A DNA stretch of 64,000 nt from Clostridia bacterium (GTDB lineage: Bacteria; Bacillota; Clostridia; Oscillospirales; Acutalibacteraceae): the NCBI GenBank assembly GCA_900755895.1, contig CAAEIG010000050.1, positions 51,875 to 115,874 on the forward strand. The letters are read 5' to 3'. The stretch's first letter is position 1. The number at the start of each line of letters is the position of its first letter. The translations under genes and the position numbers were made by a program. Below, in pieces: positions 45,195 through 53,813 of this stretch. Under the pieces are notes generated by a model. That model searched no databases. It was not told the origin of the DNA and saw only the letters and a list, made by a program, of their open reading frames with translations.

Positions 45195-47825
45195 TTAGCC
45201 GATCTGCTTCTTCACAATCTCAGGCACAGCTGCCAAAGCGTCATCCAACTTGGACTGATCCTTGGCGCCAGCCATGGCAAAATCGGGACGGCCGCCGCCG
45301 TTACCTCCGCAGAGCTGGGCCACTTCCTTCACCAGCACACCGGCCTTCAAGCCGCGCTCCTGAGCGGACTTGCTGCACACGGCTGCCAGAGTTGCCTTGC
45401 CGTCGGACACGCCGGCAAACACCGCCACAATGGCCTCGGGCCGCTCCTTGGCCTTGTCGCACAGGGCACGCAGGGCATCGGAACCCGTGCCGGAAAGCAG
45501 GGCATAGACCACCTTGATGCCATCCACTTCCTGAGCGTTCTGGAACACGCCCTCCAGACGGTTTTGGGCCAGCTTGGCGTTGAGGGACTCAATGGTCTTA
45601 TCCTTCTCCTTGAGCTGGGTCATGACCTGACCTGCATGGAGGGGCAGCTCCATGGGGTTGGCCACCTTCATAGCCTGAGCGGTCTCACGGAGGGTAGTGG
45701 CCTGAGTGCTCAGCATCTCCAGCACACCGATGCCGGTGACGCCCTCAATCCGGCGGACACCGGAGGCCACGGAAGACTCGGACACAATCTTGAACAGGCC
45801 CAGGCGTGCGGTGTTATCCATGTGGGTGCCGCCGCAGAACTCCTTGGAGAAACCGTCGGTGACGGAGACCACTCGGACCACGTCGCCGTACTTCTCGCCA
45901 AACAGTGCCATAGCGCCGCTCTGACGAGCCTCCTCAATGGGCATCTCCACCATGGACACGGGAACTGCCTTGAGGATCTCCTGGTTGACCAGCATCTCCA
46001 CCTGAGCCAGTTCCTCCGGCTTCAGGGCGGAGAAATGGGTGAAGTCAAAGCGCACACGCTGCTCGTTCACCAGCTGACCAGCCTGTTCCACATGGCTGCC
46101 CAGCACCTTCCGCAGAGCTGCCTGGAGCAGGTGCGCCGCAGTGTGGTTGCGCATGATGGCGCTGCGCCGGAAAGCGTCCACTTTGGCGGTGAGGGAATCC
46201 CCCACATTCAGGGTGCCCTCGCTGACCACAGCGCGGTGGAGGTACACACCCTCGTGCTTGGTGGTGTCGATGACGTCCACCAGGACGCCTTCCGCCTCCA
46301 GCACACCGTTGTCGCCCACCTGGCCGCCGCCCTCCCCGTAGAAGGGGGTGCGATCCAGCACCACGGACACTTCGGCGCCTTCCGCTGCGGAATCCACCCG
46401 CTGGCCAGCCTGGATAATGGCGATCACCTTGCCCTGGTCCTCCATGGTCTCATACCCGGTAAAGACAGTCTCCTCCAGACCGGCGGCTGCGCTGCCCTCG
46501 CCCTTCCAGGCATCGGCGCCAGCGTCCTTGCGGGCATTGCGGGCACGCTCCCGCTGCTCCTGCATCAGCTGGCGGAACCGCTGCTCGTCCACTTCCATGC
46601 CACGCTCCGCCAGGATCTCCTTGGTCAGATCCAGGGGGAAGCCATAGGTGTCGTTGAGGGTGAAGGCGTGCTCGCCGGAGAACACCTTGGTGTCCGCCTT
46701 GTCGATCAGCTCGTTGAGCAGAGCCATGCCCTGGTCGATGGTCTTCTGGAAGCTCTCCTCCTCAAAGGCCACAATCTTCTGGATAGTCTCACGCTTTTCC
46801 ACCAGCTCCGGATAGGCGCTCTGATTCTCCTGGATGACGGTGTCCACCACATCCTTGAGGAAGGCGCCCTGGATGCCCAAGAGCTTGCCGTGACGGGCAG
46901 CCCGGCGGAGCAGCCGGCGAAGCACATAGCCCCGGCCCTCATTGCTGGGCAGCACGCCGTCGCCGATCATGAACACGGTGGAGCGGATATGGTCGGTGAT
47001 GACACGGAGGGACACGTCCTTCTTCTCGTCCTCGCCGTACTGTACACCAGCGATCTCGCAGATCTTCTTCATGATGTTCTGCACGGTGTCCACCAAGAAC
47101 AGGTTGTCCACGTCCTGCATGACGCAGGCCAGACGCTCCAGGCCCATGCCCGTGTCGATGTTCTTCTGCACCAGGTCGGTGTAGTTGCCCTGACCATCGT
47201 TGTTGAACTGGGAGAACACCAGGTTCCACACTTCCACAAACCGGTCACAGTCACAGCCGAAGCCGCAGGTGGGCTTGCCGCAACCGTGCTTCTCACCGCG
47301 GTCAAAGTAGATCTCGGAGCAGGGGCCGCAGGGGCCGGAGCCGTGCTCCCAGAAGTTGTCCTCCTTGCCAAAGCGCTTCATGTGGCTCTCTTCCACGCCA
47401 ACCTCTTTGGTCCAGATGTCCCAGGCCTCGTCATCGTTCTCATACACGGAGATGTACAGCTTTTCTCTGGGCATCTCCAGCACCTTGGTGAAGAACTCCC
47501 AGGCAAAGGAGATGGCCTCCCGCTTGAAGTAATCGCCAAAGGAGAAGTTGCCCAGCATCTCAAAATAGGTGCCATGGCGATCGGTGTAGCCCACGTTTTC
47601 AATATCGCCGGTGCGGATGCACTTCTGGCAGGTGGTCACCCGGCGGCGGGGAGGAGTGACCTCGCCGGTGAAGTACTTCTTCATGGGCGCCATGCCGGAG
47701 TTGATCAGCAGCAGGCTGTTATCCCCCTGGGGGATCAGCGAAAAGCTGGGCAGCCGCAGATGCTCTTTTGATTCAAAATACTCCAGGAATTTTTCTCTCA
47801 GTTCGTTTAACCCTGTCCACTGCAT
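45195..47825 (-). CDS. alaS: alanyl-tRNA synthetase
   Basis: At 876 residues it is full length: class II catalytic core with motif regions FLEYFESKEHLRLPSFSLIP and the zinc/editing domain with HTAAHLLQAAL and FCGGTHMDN, then the C-terminal coiled coil and C-Ala domain ending in GGNGGGRPDFAMAGAKD. It charges tRNA-Ala and edits mischarged Ser or Gly. The ATG at 47825 has GAGGGTTATAGACA upstream. It starts 52 bases after the GNAT-M42 fusion gene that sits behind a T-box, so the T-box may control alaS too. No separate T-box is present directly in front of alaS. Confidence 0.97.
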   Translation of the reverse strand: MQWTGLNELREKFLEYFESKEHLRLPSFSLIPQGDNSLLLINSGMAPMKKYFTGEVTPPRRRVTTCQKCIRTGDIENVGYTDRHGTYFEMLGNFSFGDYFKREAISFAWEFFTKVLEMPREKLYISVYENDDEAWDIWTKEVGVEESHMKRFGKEDNFWEHGSGPCGPCSEIYFDRGEKHGCGKPTCGFGCDCDRFVEVWNLVFSQFNNDGQGNYTDLVQKNIDTGMGLERLACVMQDVDNLFLVDTVQNIMKKICEIAGVQYGEDEKKDVSLRVITDHIRSTVFMIGDGVLPSNEGRGYVLRRLLRRAARHGKLLGIQGAFLKDVVDTVIQENQSAYPELVEKRETIQKIVAFEEESFQKTIDQGMALLNELIDKADTKVFSGEHAFTLNDTYGFPLDLTKEILAERGMEVDEQRFRQLMQEQRERARNARKDAGADAWKGEGSAAAGLEETVFTGYETMEDQGKVIAIIQAGQRVDSAAEGAEVSVVLDRTPFYGEGGGQVGDNGVLEAEGVLVDVIDTTKHEGVYLHRAVVSEGTLNVGDSLTAKVDAFRRSAIMRNHTAAHLLQAALRKVLGSHVEQAGQLVNEQRVRFDFTHFSALKPEELAQVEMLVNQEILKAVPVSMVEMPIEEARQSGAMALFGEKYGDVVRVVSVTDGFSKEFCGGTHMDNTARLGLFKIVSESSVASGVRRIEGVTGIGVLEMLSTQATTLRETAQAMKVANPMELPLHAGQVMTQLKEKDKTIESLNAKLAQNRLEGVFQNAQEVDGIKVVYALLSGTGSDALRALCDKAKERPEAIVAVFAGVSDGKATLAAVCSKSAQERGLKAGVLVKEVAQLCGGNGGGRPDFAMAGAKDQSKLDDALAAVPEIVKKQIG

Positions 47826-47877
47826 TGTCTATAACCCTCTCTTTTTCAAATCGGGGAGTCCCCGCATTTTGTGATGT

Positions 47878-49422
47878 TTATTTTGTAGTGTACTGCCACA
47901 GCAGTTTCAGCGTGTTCTCCGCGCCCTCCACATGGGAGCGCTCATAGCCGTGGGAGGCATACACGCCCGCGCCAATGAGCCCATGACGCACGTCGTACCC
48001 GGCTCGCAGTGCTGCTTCGGCATCGCTGCCGTAATGGGGATATACATCCACGGCATAGGCGGCATCGGCTGCCTTGGCGGCCTCCACCAGAGCGGTGGTC
48101 ACGGCGTAATCGTAAGGTCCGCCGGAATCTTTGGCACAGATGGAAACCTCCCGCTCGGTGCACTGCAGGCCCTCGCCCACGCAGCCCATATCCACGCTGA
48201 TCAGCTCCTCCACGTCCTCCGGTACGGAAGCCGCGGCACCGTGGCCCACCTCTTCGTACACGGTGAAGTGGAGATAGATCTTCCTGGTGGGGGTCACACC
48301 CCGGTCCTTCAACTCCTTGGCGTAGGCCAGCAGAATGGCTGCACTGAGCTTGTCATCCAGGAACCGGCTCTTGATATAGCCGGACTCCGTCACTACGGTA
48401 CGGGGATCAAAGCAAACCATATCCCCCTCGCAGATGCCCAGAGCTCGCGTGTCCTCGGCAGTCTTCACCGGCTCATCAATGACAACCTCCATACCCTGGA
48501 ATTTCCGTCCCTTGCCGGCGTAATCCGAGTTCACATGGACGGAGGCGTCATTAAGCTGCAGGCATCCGGTGTACACTCCGTCAAAGCGGGTGTAGATCCG
48601 GCAGTTCTCAGCCTCGCAGTTCTCCGGCTGCAGGCCGCCCACCGGGGAAAGCACCAGCCGTCCGTTTCCCTTGATGGTCTGGACCACAGCCCCCAAGGTA
48701 TCCACATGGGCCATGAGCAGCAGGCCCCGGCCTTCCCCGCCCAGGCAGACAGTGACGCCTCCCTTGCGGGTCTTTTGGGGAGCGTATCCCAGCCGGGAAA
48801 GCTCCTCCATCAGGTAATCCGCAGCCCGGTCGGTAAAGCCCGAGGGACTGTCAATGGCGCACAGAGCCTTCACTTGCTCCACGCAGTATGTCGTATCCAT
48901 CATATCACCCTTCCAAACTGTGTATTGATAATGAGCCATGGGTCCATTGTAGTAGTGAGCAGTAAACTCTCGCTGACGGTGCATTCCGCAGCTTTCCGCC
49001 ACCCGGATGGAAGCTAGGTTGTCTGTTTTAATGATGGAACTCACCTTCTCCGCCCCCAGGGTGCGGAAGGCGTAATCCCGGCAGGCCTGGGCAGCCTCGC
49101 TGGCATAGCCCTTGTGCCAATGGCGCTTCTTCAACAGATAGCCCACCTCCAGCACGGGCTGGCCCTCGCAGTCCTGCCAAGTGAGGCCCGCCTGACCCAC
49201 CATCTCTCCGGTGGAGCGCAGCACCACTGCCCACAGACCAAAACCATCCTTTTCATAGCGGCCTTGCTGCCGGGCCAGCCATTCCTCCACGTCCTGGTCG
49301 GTGAAGGTGTGCTCGTAAGCGTAGACCACTTCAGGATCCTGTAAAATCTCCTTGAGGTCCGGCAAATCCTCGGCAGTCATCTCCCGCAGCAAAAGCCGCT
49401 GGGTGCGCAAAATCTCTTTCAC
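47878..49422 (-). CDS. fusion of a GNAT acetyltransferase and an M42-type metallopeptidase
   Basis: Residues about 1-165 are a RimJ/RimL-type GNAT domain (ILRTQRLLLREMTAEDLPDL; acetyl-CoA region LLKKRHWHKGYASEAA). After YTVWKGDMMDTT the same frame runs straight into an M42-like aminopeptidase (about 170-514) with metal residues in LLMAHVDTLGAV, FLDDKLSAAILL, YEEVGHGAAASVP and ISVDMG, and a late His in YASHGYERSH. Both domains look intact. The second ATG of the junction has AAGGGTGAT upstream, so an internal start could yield a separate peptidase. Start GTG 49422 is 6 bases after GGAGG and just past the T-box terminator. The frame also stays open into the leader, which I exclude. Confidence 0.85.
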   Translation of the reverse strand: MKEILRTQRLLLREMTAEDLPDLKEILQDPEVVYAYEHTFTDQDVEEWLARQQGRYEKDGFGLWAVVLRSTGEMVGQAGLTWQDCEGQPVLEVGYLLKKRHWHKGYASEAAQACRDYAFRTLGAEKVSSIIKTDNLASIRVAESCGMHRQREFTAHYYNGPMAHYQYTVWKGDMMDTTYCVEQVKALCAIDSPSGFTDRAADYLMEELSRLGYAPQKTRKGGVTVCLGGEGRGLLLMAHVDTLGAVVQTIKGNGRLVLSPVGGLQPENCEAENCRIYTRFDGVYTGCLQLNDASVHVNSDYAGKGRKFQGMEVVIDEPVKTAEDTRALGICEGDMVCFDPRTVVTESGYIKSRFLDDKLSAAILLAYAKELKDRGVTPTRKIYLHFTVYEEVGHGAAASVPEDVEELISVDMGCVGEGLQCTEREVSICAKDSGGPYDYAVTTALVEAAKAADAAYAVDVYPHYGSDAEAALRAGYDVRHGLIGAGVYASHGYERSHVEGAENTLKLLWQYTTK

Positions 49423-49437
49423 CGCACACCTCCAACA

Positions 49438-49686
49438 AAATAGGGCTTTTCCACCCCAAATGGGACGGAAAAGCCCGTGGTACCACCCAAATTGCCTGCG
49501 CTTTTGAAAAAAGCGCCGACCGCTTGCTTCCCGATAACGGAGGAACACCGTGCCGCTCTTCGCAGCCTGCATCAATTGGGAGCGGCCTGCTCGCTGTCTC
49601 ACCTACGCCCTTTCACCTGCCGGGCGCTCTCTGCAAAGGGATCAACGGCATCTTCTCCGCACAGCTCTTTCTCTATCAAACCTGTG
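49438..49686 (-). promoter_or_regulatory. T-box leader (tRNA-sensing riboswitch)
   Basis: The T-box sequence AATTTGGGTGGTACCACGGG is present on the minus strand (about 49474-49493), just upstream of a terminator stem. A Stem I-like distal element GCAGAGAGCGCCCGG with a GGTGAAA loop lies near 49610-49635. The transcript starts about 49685 from a consensus promoter. The specifier codon could not be fixed by eye: the loop region around 49580-49590 contains GCA and GCC, which would fit alanine and the downstream alaS, but other registers are possible. Confidence 0.92.
49443..49476 (-). terminator. T-box controlled intrinsic terminator
   Basis: GGGCTTTTCC pairs with GGAAAAGCCC, followed by TATTTTG. 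The 5' side overlaps the T-box sequence, so antiterminator and terminator are mutually exclusive. Confidence 0.9.
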
Positions 49687-49691
49687 CTTTT

Positions 49692-49720
49692 ATTATAGCC
49701 GTCCCCCTTTCTTCTGTCAA
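49692..49720 (-). promoter_or_regulatory. consensus sigma-A promoter of the T-box operon
   Basis: Perfect TTGACA and perfect TATAAT are separated by 17 bases on the minus strand. It lies 35 bases beyond the end of the penicillin-binding protein gene. Confidence 0.93.
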
Positions 49721-49754
49721 GGGATATCCCCAGGGAGAATGGCCTCTTTCGCCC

Positions 49755-51353
49755 TTATTCCGCCAAGTCCGCCAACCCCTGGACCACCTGGCGAAAGGCC
49801 TTGGCTGCATCCTCCTGACCGTCGGGGGAGGACTCCTTGAGCACGGTCACGCACCACCGGGGAGAATCCCCCTCCCAGACAATGCCGCAATACCAAAAGT
49901 GCAGCAGTTCTTCCTCACCCTCATACACGCCGGTCTGGGCTGTACCGGTCTTGATCGCCACCTGGACGCCCTCCGGTGCGGCGGCTCGTCCGGTACCCTC
50001 CTGGGCTGTTTGAAGCATGGCTTGCTGAAGCTTTCGAGCGGTGGACACGCTCATCACTCGAGTGGACGAAGCTGTAGAAGGGGTCTGCTCTGTCAGCTCC
50101 CGCCCCTCGTCCACCAGGCCCAGAATCAGCCGGGGAGTCACGGAAATCCCGTCCCCGGCAATGGTGTTGAGCATGGCGCAGACCTGCAAGGGCGTGACGG
50201 TCAGCTCTCCCTGACCAAAGGAAAAGTTGGCCAGTGCTCGTGTGTTTTGGAGATCTTGGAGAGAGGGCAGCTCCCCAGAGGCCGTCCACAATCCCCGGCC
50301 AAACTCCTGAGCTCCCCCAAGCCCCAGATTATAGGCCATGGTCAGCACCTTTTGACCGCCCAGGACCCGAGCCGCATTGATGAAATAACAGTTGCAGGAC
50401 TGGGCAATGGCCCCGTTCAAATCCAGCTCCCCGTGGGCGGTATTATTGACACAGTGAAACTGCAATCCCCCTGCGTTGAGGGACCCCACACAGGAAAAGG
50501 TAGTATCCCCCAGGCCCTCTTCCAGCAGGGCGGCTGCGGTCACCAACTTGAACACCGAACCGGGAGCATAGGCGGAAAAGGCCCGGTTGACCAGGGGGGA
50601 ATCCTCACTTTCTGAGGCCTCTCCCAAATCCAGAGGGGAGAAATCCGGCACGCTTGCCACCGCCCGGATTTGGCAATCCGGGACCTCGGTTACCACCACG
50701 GCTCCCTTTCCCAGACCGGCGGCGGCCTCCTCCGACAAGGCCTGGACTGCGCTGTCCAAGGTCAAGGCCACTCCTCCCTGGGAGCGGGAAAGTGTGTTGG
50801 TCACCTGACGTTCCTCTCCGGCGATGGTTCGTCCCAAAGCATCCACCCGGTAGGTGACGGAGGCCTCTCCCTCATAGCGGCGCAGAGCGTCGTCCATGGC
50901 CAGTTCCACTCCGGCGGCCCCGCCCCCCAGGCTGTCCAGATATCCCACAATGTGGGGCGCCAATTGATCCTCTTCATACCGCTGGGGCACTTGAAACAGG
51001 TCAATCTGGTCGTCCACCACCGGCTTATCCAGCACCAATTGAAAGGGTTTTCCGTTTTCCAAAGCCAGGGCCAGCTGATCCCGGTACTCTCCATCGGTGG
51101 CTTTCTCCAGAGCGCCGATGGCCTGGATGGTGGGGGCCACCGCCGCCACATACTGACTGCCGGACCCAGTCAGCGGGGACAGGTTGCAATCATAGATCGT
51201 CCCACGGGACTGGGCAATATCAAGCCGGTACAAGCTCTGAGCTCCGGCGGCTGCCACGTATTCCTCTCCCTGAGAAGCCCTTGTCAAGGACACGCAGGCC
51301 AATGCCAACAGCAATCCCAAAAATACCAGGACCATCCGCGCCTTTTTTTTCAT
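49755..51353 (-). CDS. penicillin-binding protein transpeptidase (class B, FtsI/PBP2-like)
   Basis: The 532-residue protein has a single N-terminal membrane anchor (VLVFLGLLLALACVSL), a dimerisation region beginning SRGTIYDCNLSPL, and a transpeptidase domain with all three motifs: Ser-x-x-Lys in APGSVFKL, Ser-x-Asn in SCNCY, and KTGTAQ. It cross-links peptidoglycan outside the membrane. It is smaller than most division PBPs and lacks PASTA repeats, which fits spore-related or accessory PBPs. The ATG at 51353 follows AAGGGGGCGTTTTT; the long upstream frame lacks the anchor position and is excluded. Confidence 0.92.
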   Translation of the reverse strand: MKKKARMVLVFLGLLLALACVSLTRASQGEEYVAAAGAQSLYRLDIAQSRGTIYDCNLSPLTGSGSQYVAAVAPTIQAIGALEKATDGEYRDQLALALENGKPFQLVLDKPVVDDQIDLFQVPQRYEEDQLAPHIVGYLDSLGGGAAGVELAMDDALRRYEGEASVTYRVDALGRTIAGEERQVTNTLSRSQGGVALTLDSAVQALSEEAAAGLGKGAVVVTEVPDCQIRAVASVPDFSPLDLGEASESEDSPLVNRAFSAYAPGSVFKLVTAAALLEEGLGDTTFSCVGSLNAGGLQFHCVNNTAHGELDLNGAIAQSCNCYFINAARVLGGQKVLTMAYNLGLGGAQEFGRGLWTASGELPSLQDLQNTRALANFSFGQGELTVTPLQVCAMLNTIAGDGISVTPRLILGLVDEGRELTEQTPSTASSTRVMSVSTARKLQQAMLQTAQEGTGRAAAPEGVQVAIKTGTAQTGVYEGEEELLHFWYCGIVWEGDSPRWCVTVLKESSPDGQEDAAKAFRQVVQGLADLAE

Positions 51354-51467
51354 AAAAACGCCCCCTTTTCCTTTCAGTATGGTCAACCATTGTGAAAAAA
51401 ATGCGTTTTTTCCACCGCATAATGCTCCGTTTGCCGGAAAGACTTTTTCTGAAAGGGAGGAATCGCC

Positions 51468-51845
51468 GTGACGGAAACTACCAAACATGGCAACAAGTGG
51501 AAATTTGCCGTCACCGGGGCACTGGCTGGACTGGCTAACGGGCTGTTTGGCTCGGGAGGCGGGATGTTTTTGGTACCGCTGTTCACCCACTGGACCAAGC
51601 TCCCCCAGCGAAAGGCCTTTGCAACCTCTGTGGCGGTGATCCTTCCCCTATCCCTGGTGTCGGCGGGAATCTACTGGTTCCGGGGCGGGCTGGAGCTTGA
51701 CGCCGCCTGGCCCTATTTGCTGGGCGGATTTCTGGGAGGCATACTCTCGGGCCGCGTATTTCAAAAAGTACCTCTGACCTGGCTGCGCCGGGCCTTTGCT
51801 CTGCTGATCCTCTATGGCGGAGTGCGGGCGGCGCTGGCGCTGTGA
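51468..51845 (+). CDS. TauE/SafE (TSUP) family transporter, N-terminal half
   Basis: This is a 125-residue membrane protein with about four helices and the TSUP signature GLFGSGGGMFLVPLF near residue 25. Full TSUP permeases have two such repeats in about 250 residues; this gene encodes only the first. The GTG at 51468 has GGGAGG upstream. Its stop overlaps the GTG start of the second-half gene (GTGA), so the two are translated together and probably form a heterodimer exporting or importing a sulfur-containing anion (family knowledge). Confidence 0.88.
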   Translation: MTETTKHGNKWKFAVTGALAGLANGLFGSGGGMFLVPLFTHWTKLPQRKAFATSVAVILPLSLVSAGIYWFRGGLELDAAWPYLLGGFLGGILSGRVFQKVPLTWLRRAFALLILYGGVRAALAL

Positions 51846-52294
51846 GTTGGCTGGTCCCCGCCCTGGCAGGAGCAGCAACGGGCGTGCTCTCCGGCTTTGG
51901 CGTGGGTGGAGGCACACTGCTTCTGCTGTGGCTGACCATGGTCCAAGGAATGGGCCAGCTACAGGCGGGGGGAATCAACCTGGTCTACTTTGCGGCCTGC
52001 GCCCTGCCGGCACTGTGGGGGCATCTGCGCCGGGGACTGGTGGACAAATCCGCCGCCCTGTGGAGCGCCTTGGCAGGAGTGCCCGCCTGCGTGGCGGCGT
52101 CCTTAGTGGCGTCCCAGCTGGAGGTCTCCCTGCTGCGGCGAGCTTTTGGAGTGTTTTTATTGGTGGTGGGCCTGCGGGAACTCTTTTCAAAAACAGAGTC
52201 CAAGGAAGACGCGCATAAATCCGTCAAAGCCGCGCACACTACCTCCGGGACCCAACCCGGCCAGGATGCCGGGAAATCTACGCAAAAGGGGTAA
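51842..52294 (+). CDS. TauE/SafE (TSUP) family transporter, C-terminal half
   Basis: This is the second four-helix half, with its own motif GVLSGFGVGGGTLLLLWL at the N-terminus. The last 35 residues form a hydrophilic, Lys/Ser/Thr-rich tail. The GTG start overlaps the stop of the first half by 4 bases. Together the two genes equal one conventional TSUP permease of about 240 residues. The first halves of both genes align by eye at the Gly-rich motif, as expected for the internal duplication of this family. Confidence 0.87.
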   Translation: MSWLVPALAGAATGVLSGFGVGGGTLLLLWLTMVQGMGQLQAGGINLVYFAACALPALWGHLRRGLVDKSAALWSALAGVPACVAASLVASQLEVSLLRRAFGVFLLVVGLRELFSKTESKEDAHKSVKAAHTTSGTQPGQDAGKSTQKG

Positions 52295-52301
52295 GTCACA
52301 C

Positions 52302-52511
52302 ATGAGCATTTTAGACAGGATCGCGCTGGCCCTGGTCGTCATTGGCGGCATCAACTGGGGTCTGGTGGGTATCTTCCGTTTTGACCTGGTAGCCTGGATC
52401 TTCGGCGGACAAGCCGCAATCCTCTCCAGAGTCATCTTCACGCTGGTGGGCATCGCTGCTTTGTGGTGCATCACTCTCATTTTCCGCGGCCGGGACGAGG
52501 TCAGGGAGTAG
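52302..52511 (+). CDS. DUF378 family small membrane protein
   Basis: The 69-residue protein matches DUF378: ILDRIALALVVIGGINWGLVG, then FRFDLVAWIFGG and two helices ending in LIFRGRDEV. The function is unknown. The ATG at 52302 follows AAAAGGGG. It is 7 bases past the TSUP pair, probably in the same operon. Confidence 0.9.
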   Translation: MSILDRIALALVVIGGINWGLVGIFRFDLVAWIFGGQAAILSRVIFTLVGIAALWCITLIFRGRDEVRE

Positions 52512-52559
52512 TGATTTCGCCCAAGGGCGCATGGCAAAATGACCTTCTGAACGCTGCCA

Positions 52560-52594
52560 GGGACCTAGAGAAATTCACGATTTCTCTGGGTCCC
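52560..52594. terminator. hairpin downstream of the DUF378 gene
   Basis: GGGACC..AGAGAAAT pairs with ATTTCTCT..GGTCCC, a 14-bp stem with one mismatch. No T-run directly follows, so it may be an mRNA-stabilising element or a weak terminator. Confidence 0.5.
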
Positions 52595-52617
52595 TGCAGT
52601 ATCCGGCAACTCCAACG

Positions 52618-52652
52618 CAAAGGGGCTGTTGCTTCTCGCAACAGCCCCTTTG
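52618..52652. terminator. bidirectional hairpin between converging genes
   Basis: A perfect 15-bp stem CAAAGGGGCTGTTGC with a 5-base loop lies 11 bases from the end of the double-GNAT gene. It is a likely shared terminator despite short T-runs. Confidence 0.65.
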
Positions 52653-52662
52653 TGCCTTATTT

Positions 52663-53712
52663 TCACACAGTTCGTTCCAACTGACAATCACAGGGTTCTT
52701 TTTCCACGTGCTTGGCCTGAGGCTCCTCAGCCTCCACGCACCCCATGGCCTTGTAAAAGGCTTGGCTTTCCACAGAGGAATGACCGGATATGTACAATGC
52801 TTTTGCCTCCAGCTGACGGGCAAATTCCTCCGCCAACTGGAACAGCTTCCGGCCCAGTCCCTTGCCCCGGGCGTCCGCGGAGACGTGGATGCTGGTCAGG
52901 TCAGCGTACTGTCCTTGGGAGCCCATCAGCTCCCCTTCCACCGAGGCAAAACCCTTCAGCTTGCCGTCCACAAAGGCACCCCACACCTGGCCGCCGCCAG
53001 CCAAGGTGCCCTGCAGGCAGCTGCACAGCTTCTGGAACTCCTCGTCCCCCCAGCGCTCGGTGAAGGAAACATCCTGAATGACCCACTGGCCCTGCTGTTT
53101 CCGCCAGCACTTTTCCACCACCTGGAACCGGTCAAAATACCGGAACAGATCCGGGGTCAGCTCCTGAGCCACCAGGGTGCGCAGCTGACGGCTCTCCAGC
53201 TGCTTGGACAGGTAGAGTACCAAATCGTCATCCGCCACACAGGGGCCTCCCGGCTCCTGGGGATGCTCCTGATACCACAGCCCGGACCCGTCAAACACAT
53301 AGCCCCGCTTCACGTACATCCGCTGGGCGGTTCCATAGCCATCGTACAGGCCAACCCCCAAGCAGATGGCGCCCTTGGGACGGGCCAAATCCTCCGCCAC
53401 ATCAAAGATCTTCCCGCCGATTCCCCTGCGCTGGAACTTCTGCAGCACATTGAAATCGGAGACCTCCGGCCAACCCTTACCGGCAAAAGGACCTGCGGTG
53501 GCCTGGGGCAGCAGGGTGGTATAGCCGGCCACCTCCCCCTGCCAAGTTGCCACCAGGACCTGGCGGGTTCCCTCCTGCTGTTCCCGGAAATAGTTCTGGT
53601 ACTGCTCCAAAGGCTTATTCCACCCCTGGGCGGCAAAGCCCTGGGTAAAAGCCTCACAGTCGGATTCCACCATGGGCCGGACTGTGATATTCAGGTCTTG
53701 ATAGTACACCAT
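52663..53712 (-). CDS. tandem double-GNAT acetyltransferase
   Basis: The 349-residue protein has two GNAT domains. The first is about residues 1-175, with acetyl-CoA loop QRRGIGGKIFD; the second is about 200-349, with DARGKGLGRKLFQ and the terminal SSVESQAFYKAMGC. Both pyrophosphate-binding loops are intact. It would acetylate a small molecule or antibiotic-like amine; the substrate cannot be inferred. The ATG at 53712 follows GGGAGGTACTTTTC. It is transcribed alone; a terminator of araD lies upstream. Confidence 0.88.
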   Translation of the reverse strand: MVYYQDLNITVRPMVESDCEAFTQGFAAQGWNKPLEQYQNYFREQQEGTRQVLVATWQGEVAGYTTLLPQATAGPFAGKGWPEVSDFNVLQKFQRRGIGGKIFDVAEDLARPKGAICLGVGLYDGYGTAQRMYVKRGYVFDGSGLWYQEHPQEPGGPCVADDDLVLYLSKQLESRQLRTLVAQELTPDLFRYFDRFQVVEKCWRKQQGQWVIQDVSFTERWGDEEFQKLCSCLQGTLAGGGQVWGAFVDGKLKGFASVEGELMGSQGQYADLTSIHVSADARGKGLGRKLFQLAEEFARQLEAKALYISGHSSVESQAFYKAMGCVEAEEPQAKHVEKEPCDCQLERTV

Positions 53713-53765
53713 GAAAAGTACCTCCCAAAAAGCTCGCTGCCCTAGACAGCGATCCATCCATTTTC

Positions 53766-53796
53766 AAAAAAGGGGACGGATTCCCCCGTCCCCTTT
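53766..53796 (-). terminator. intrinsic terminator of the carA-araD operon
   Basis: AAAGGGGACGG pairs with CCGTCCCCTTT, followed on the minus strand by TTTTTT. It is 17 bases beyond the araD stop codon. Confidence 0.9.
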
Positions 53797-53813
53797 CCGC
53801 GCCTTTCCGGCGC

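Noticed and set aside
45171..47771. Long plus-strand open frame (866 codons) opposite alaS
   Set aside because: Its translation is His/Leu/Gly-rich low-complexity sequence and it mirrors a clear alanyl-tRNA synthetase on the other strand. It is a shadow of GC-rich codon use.
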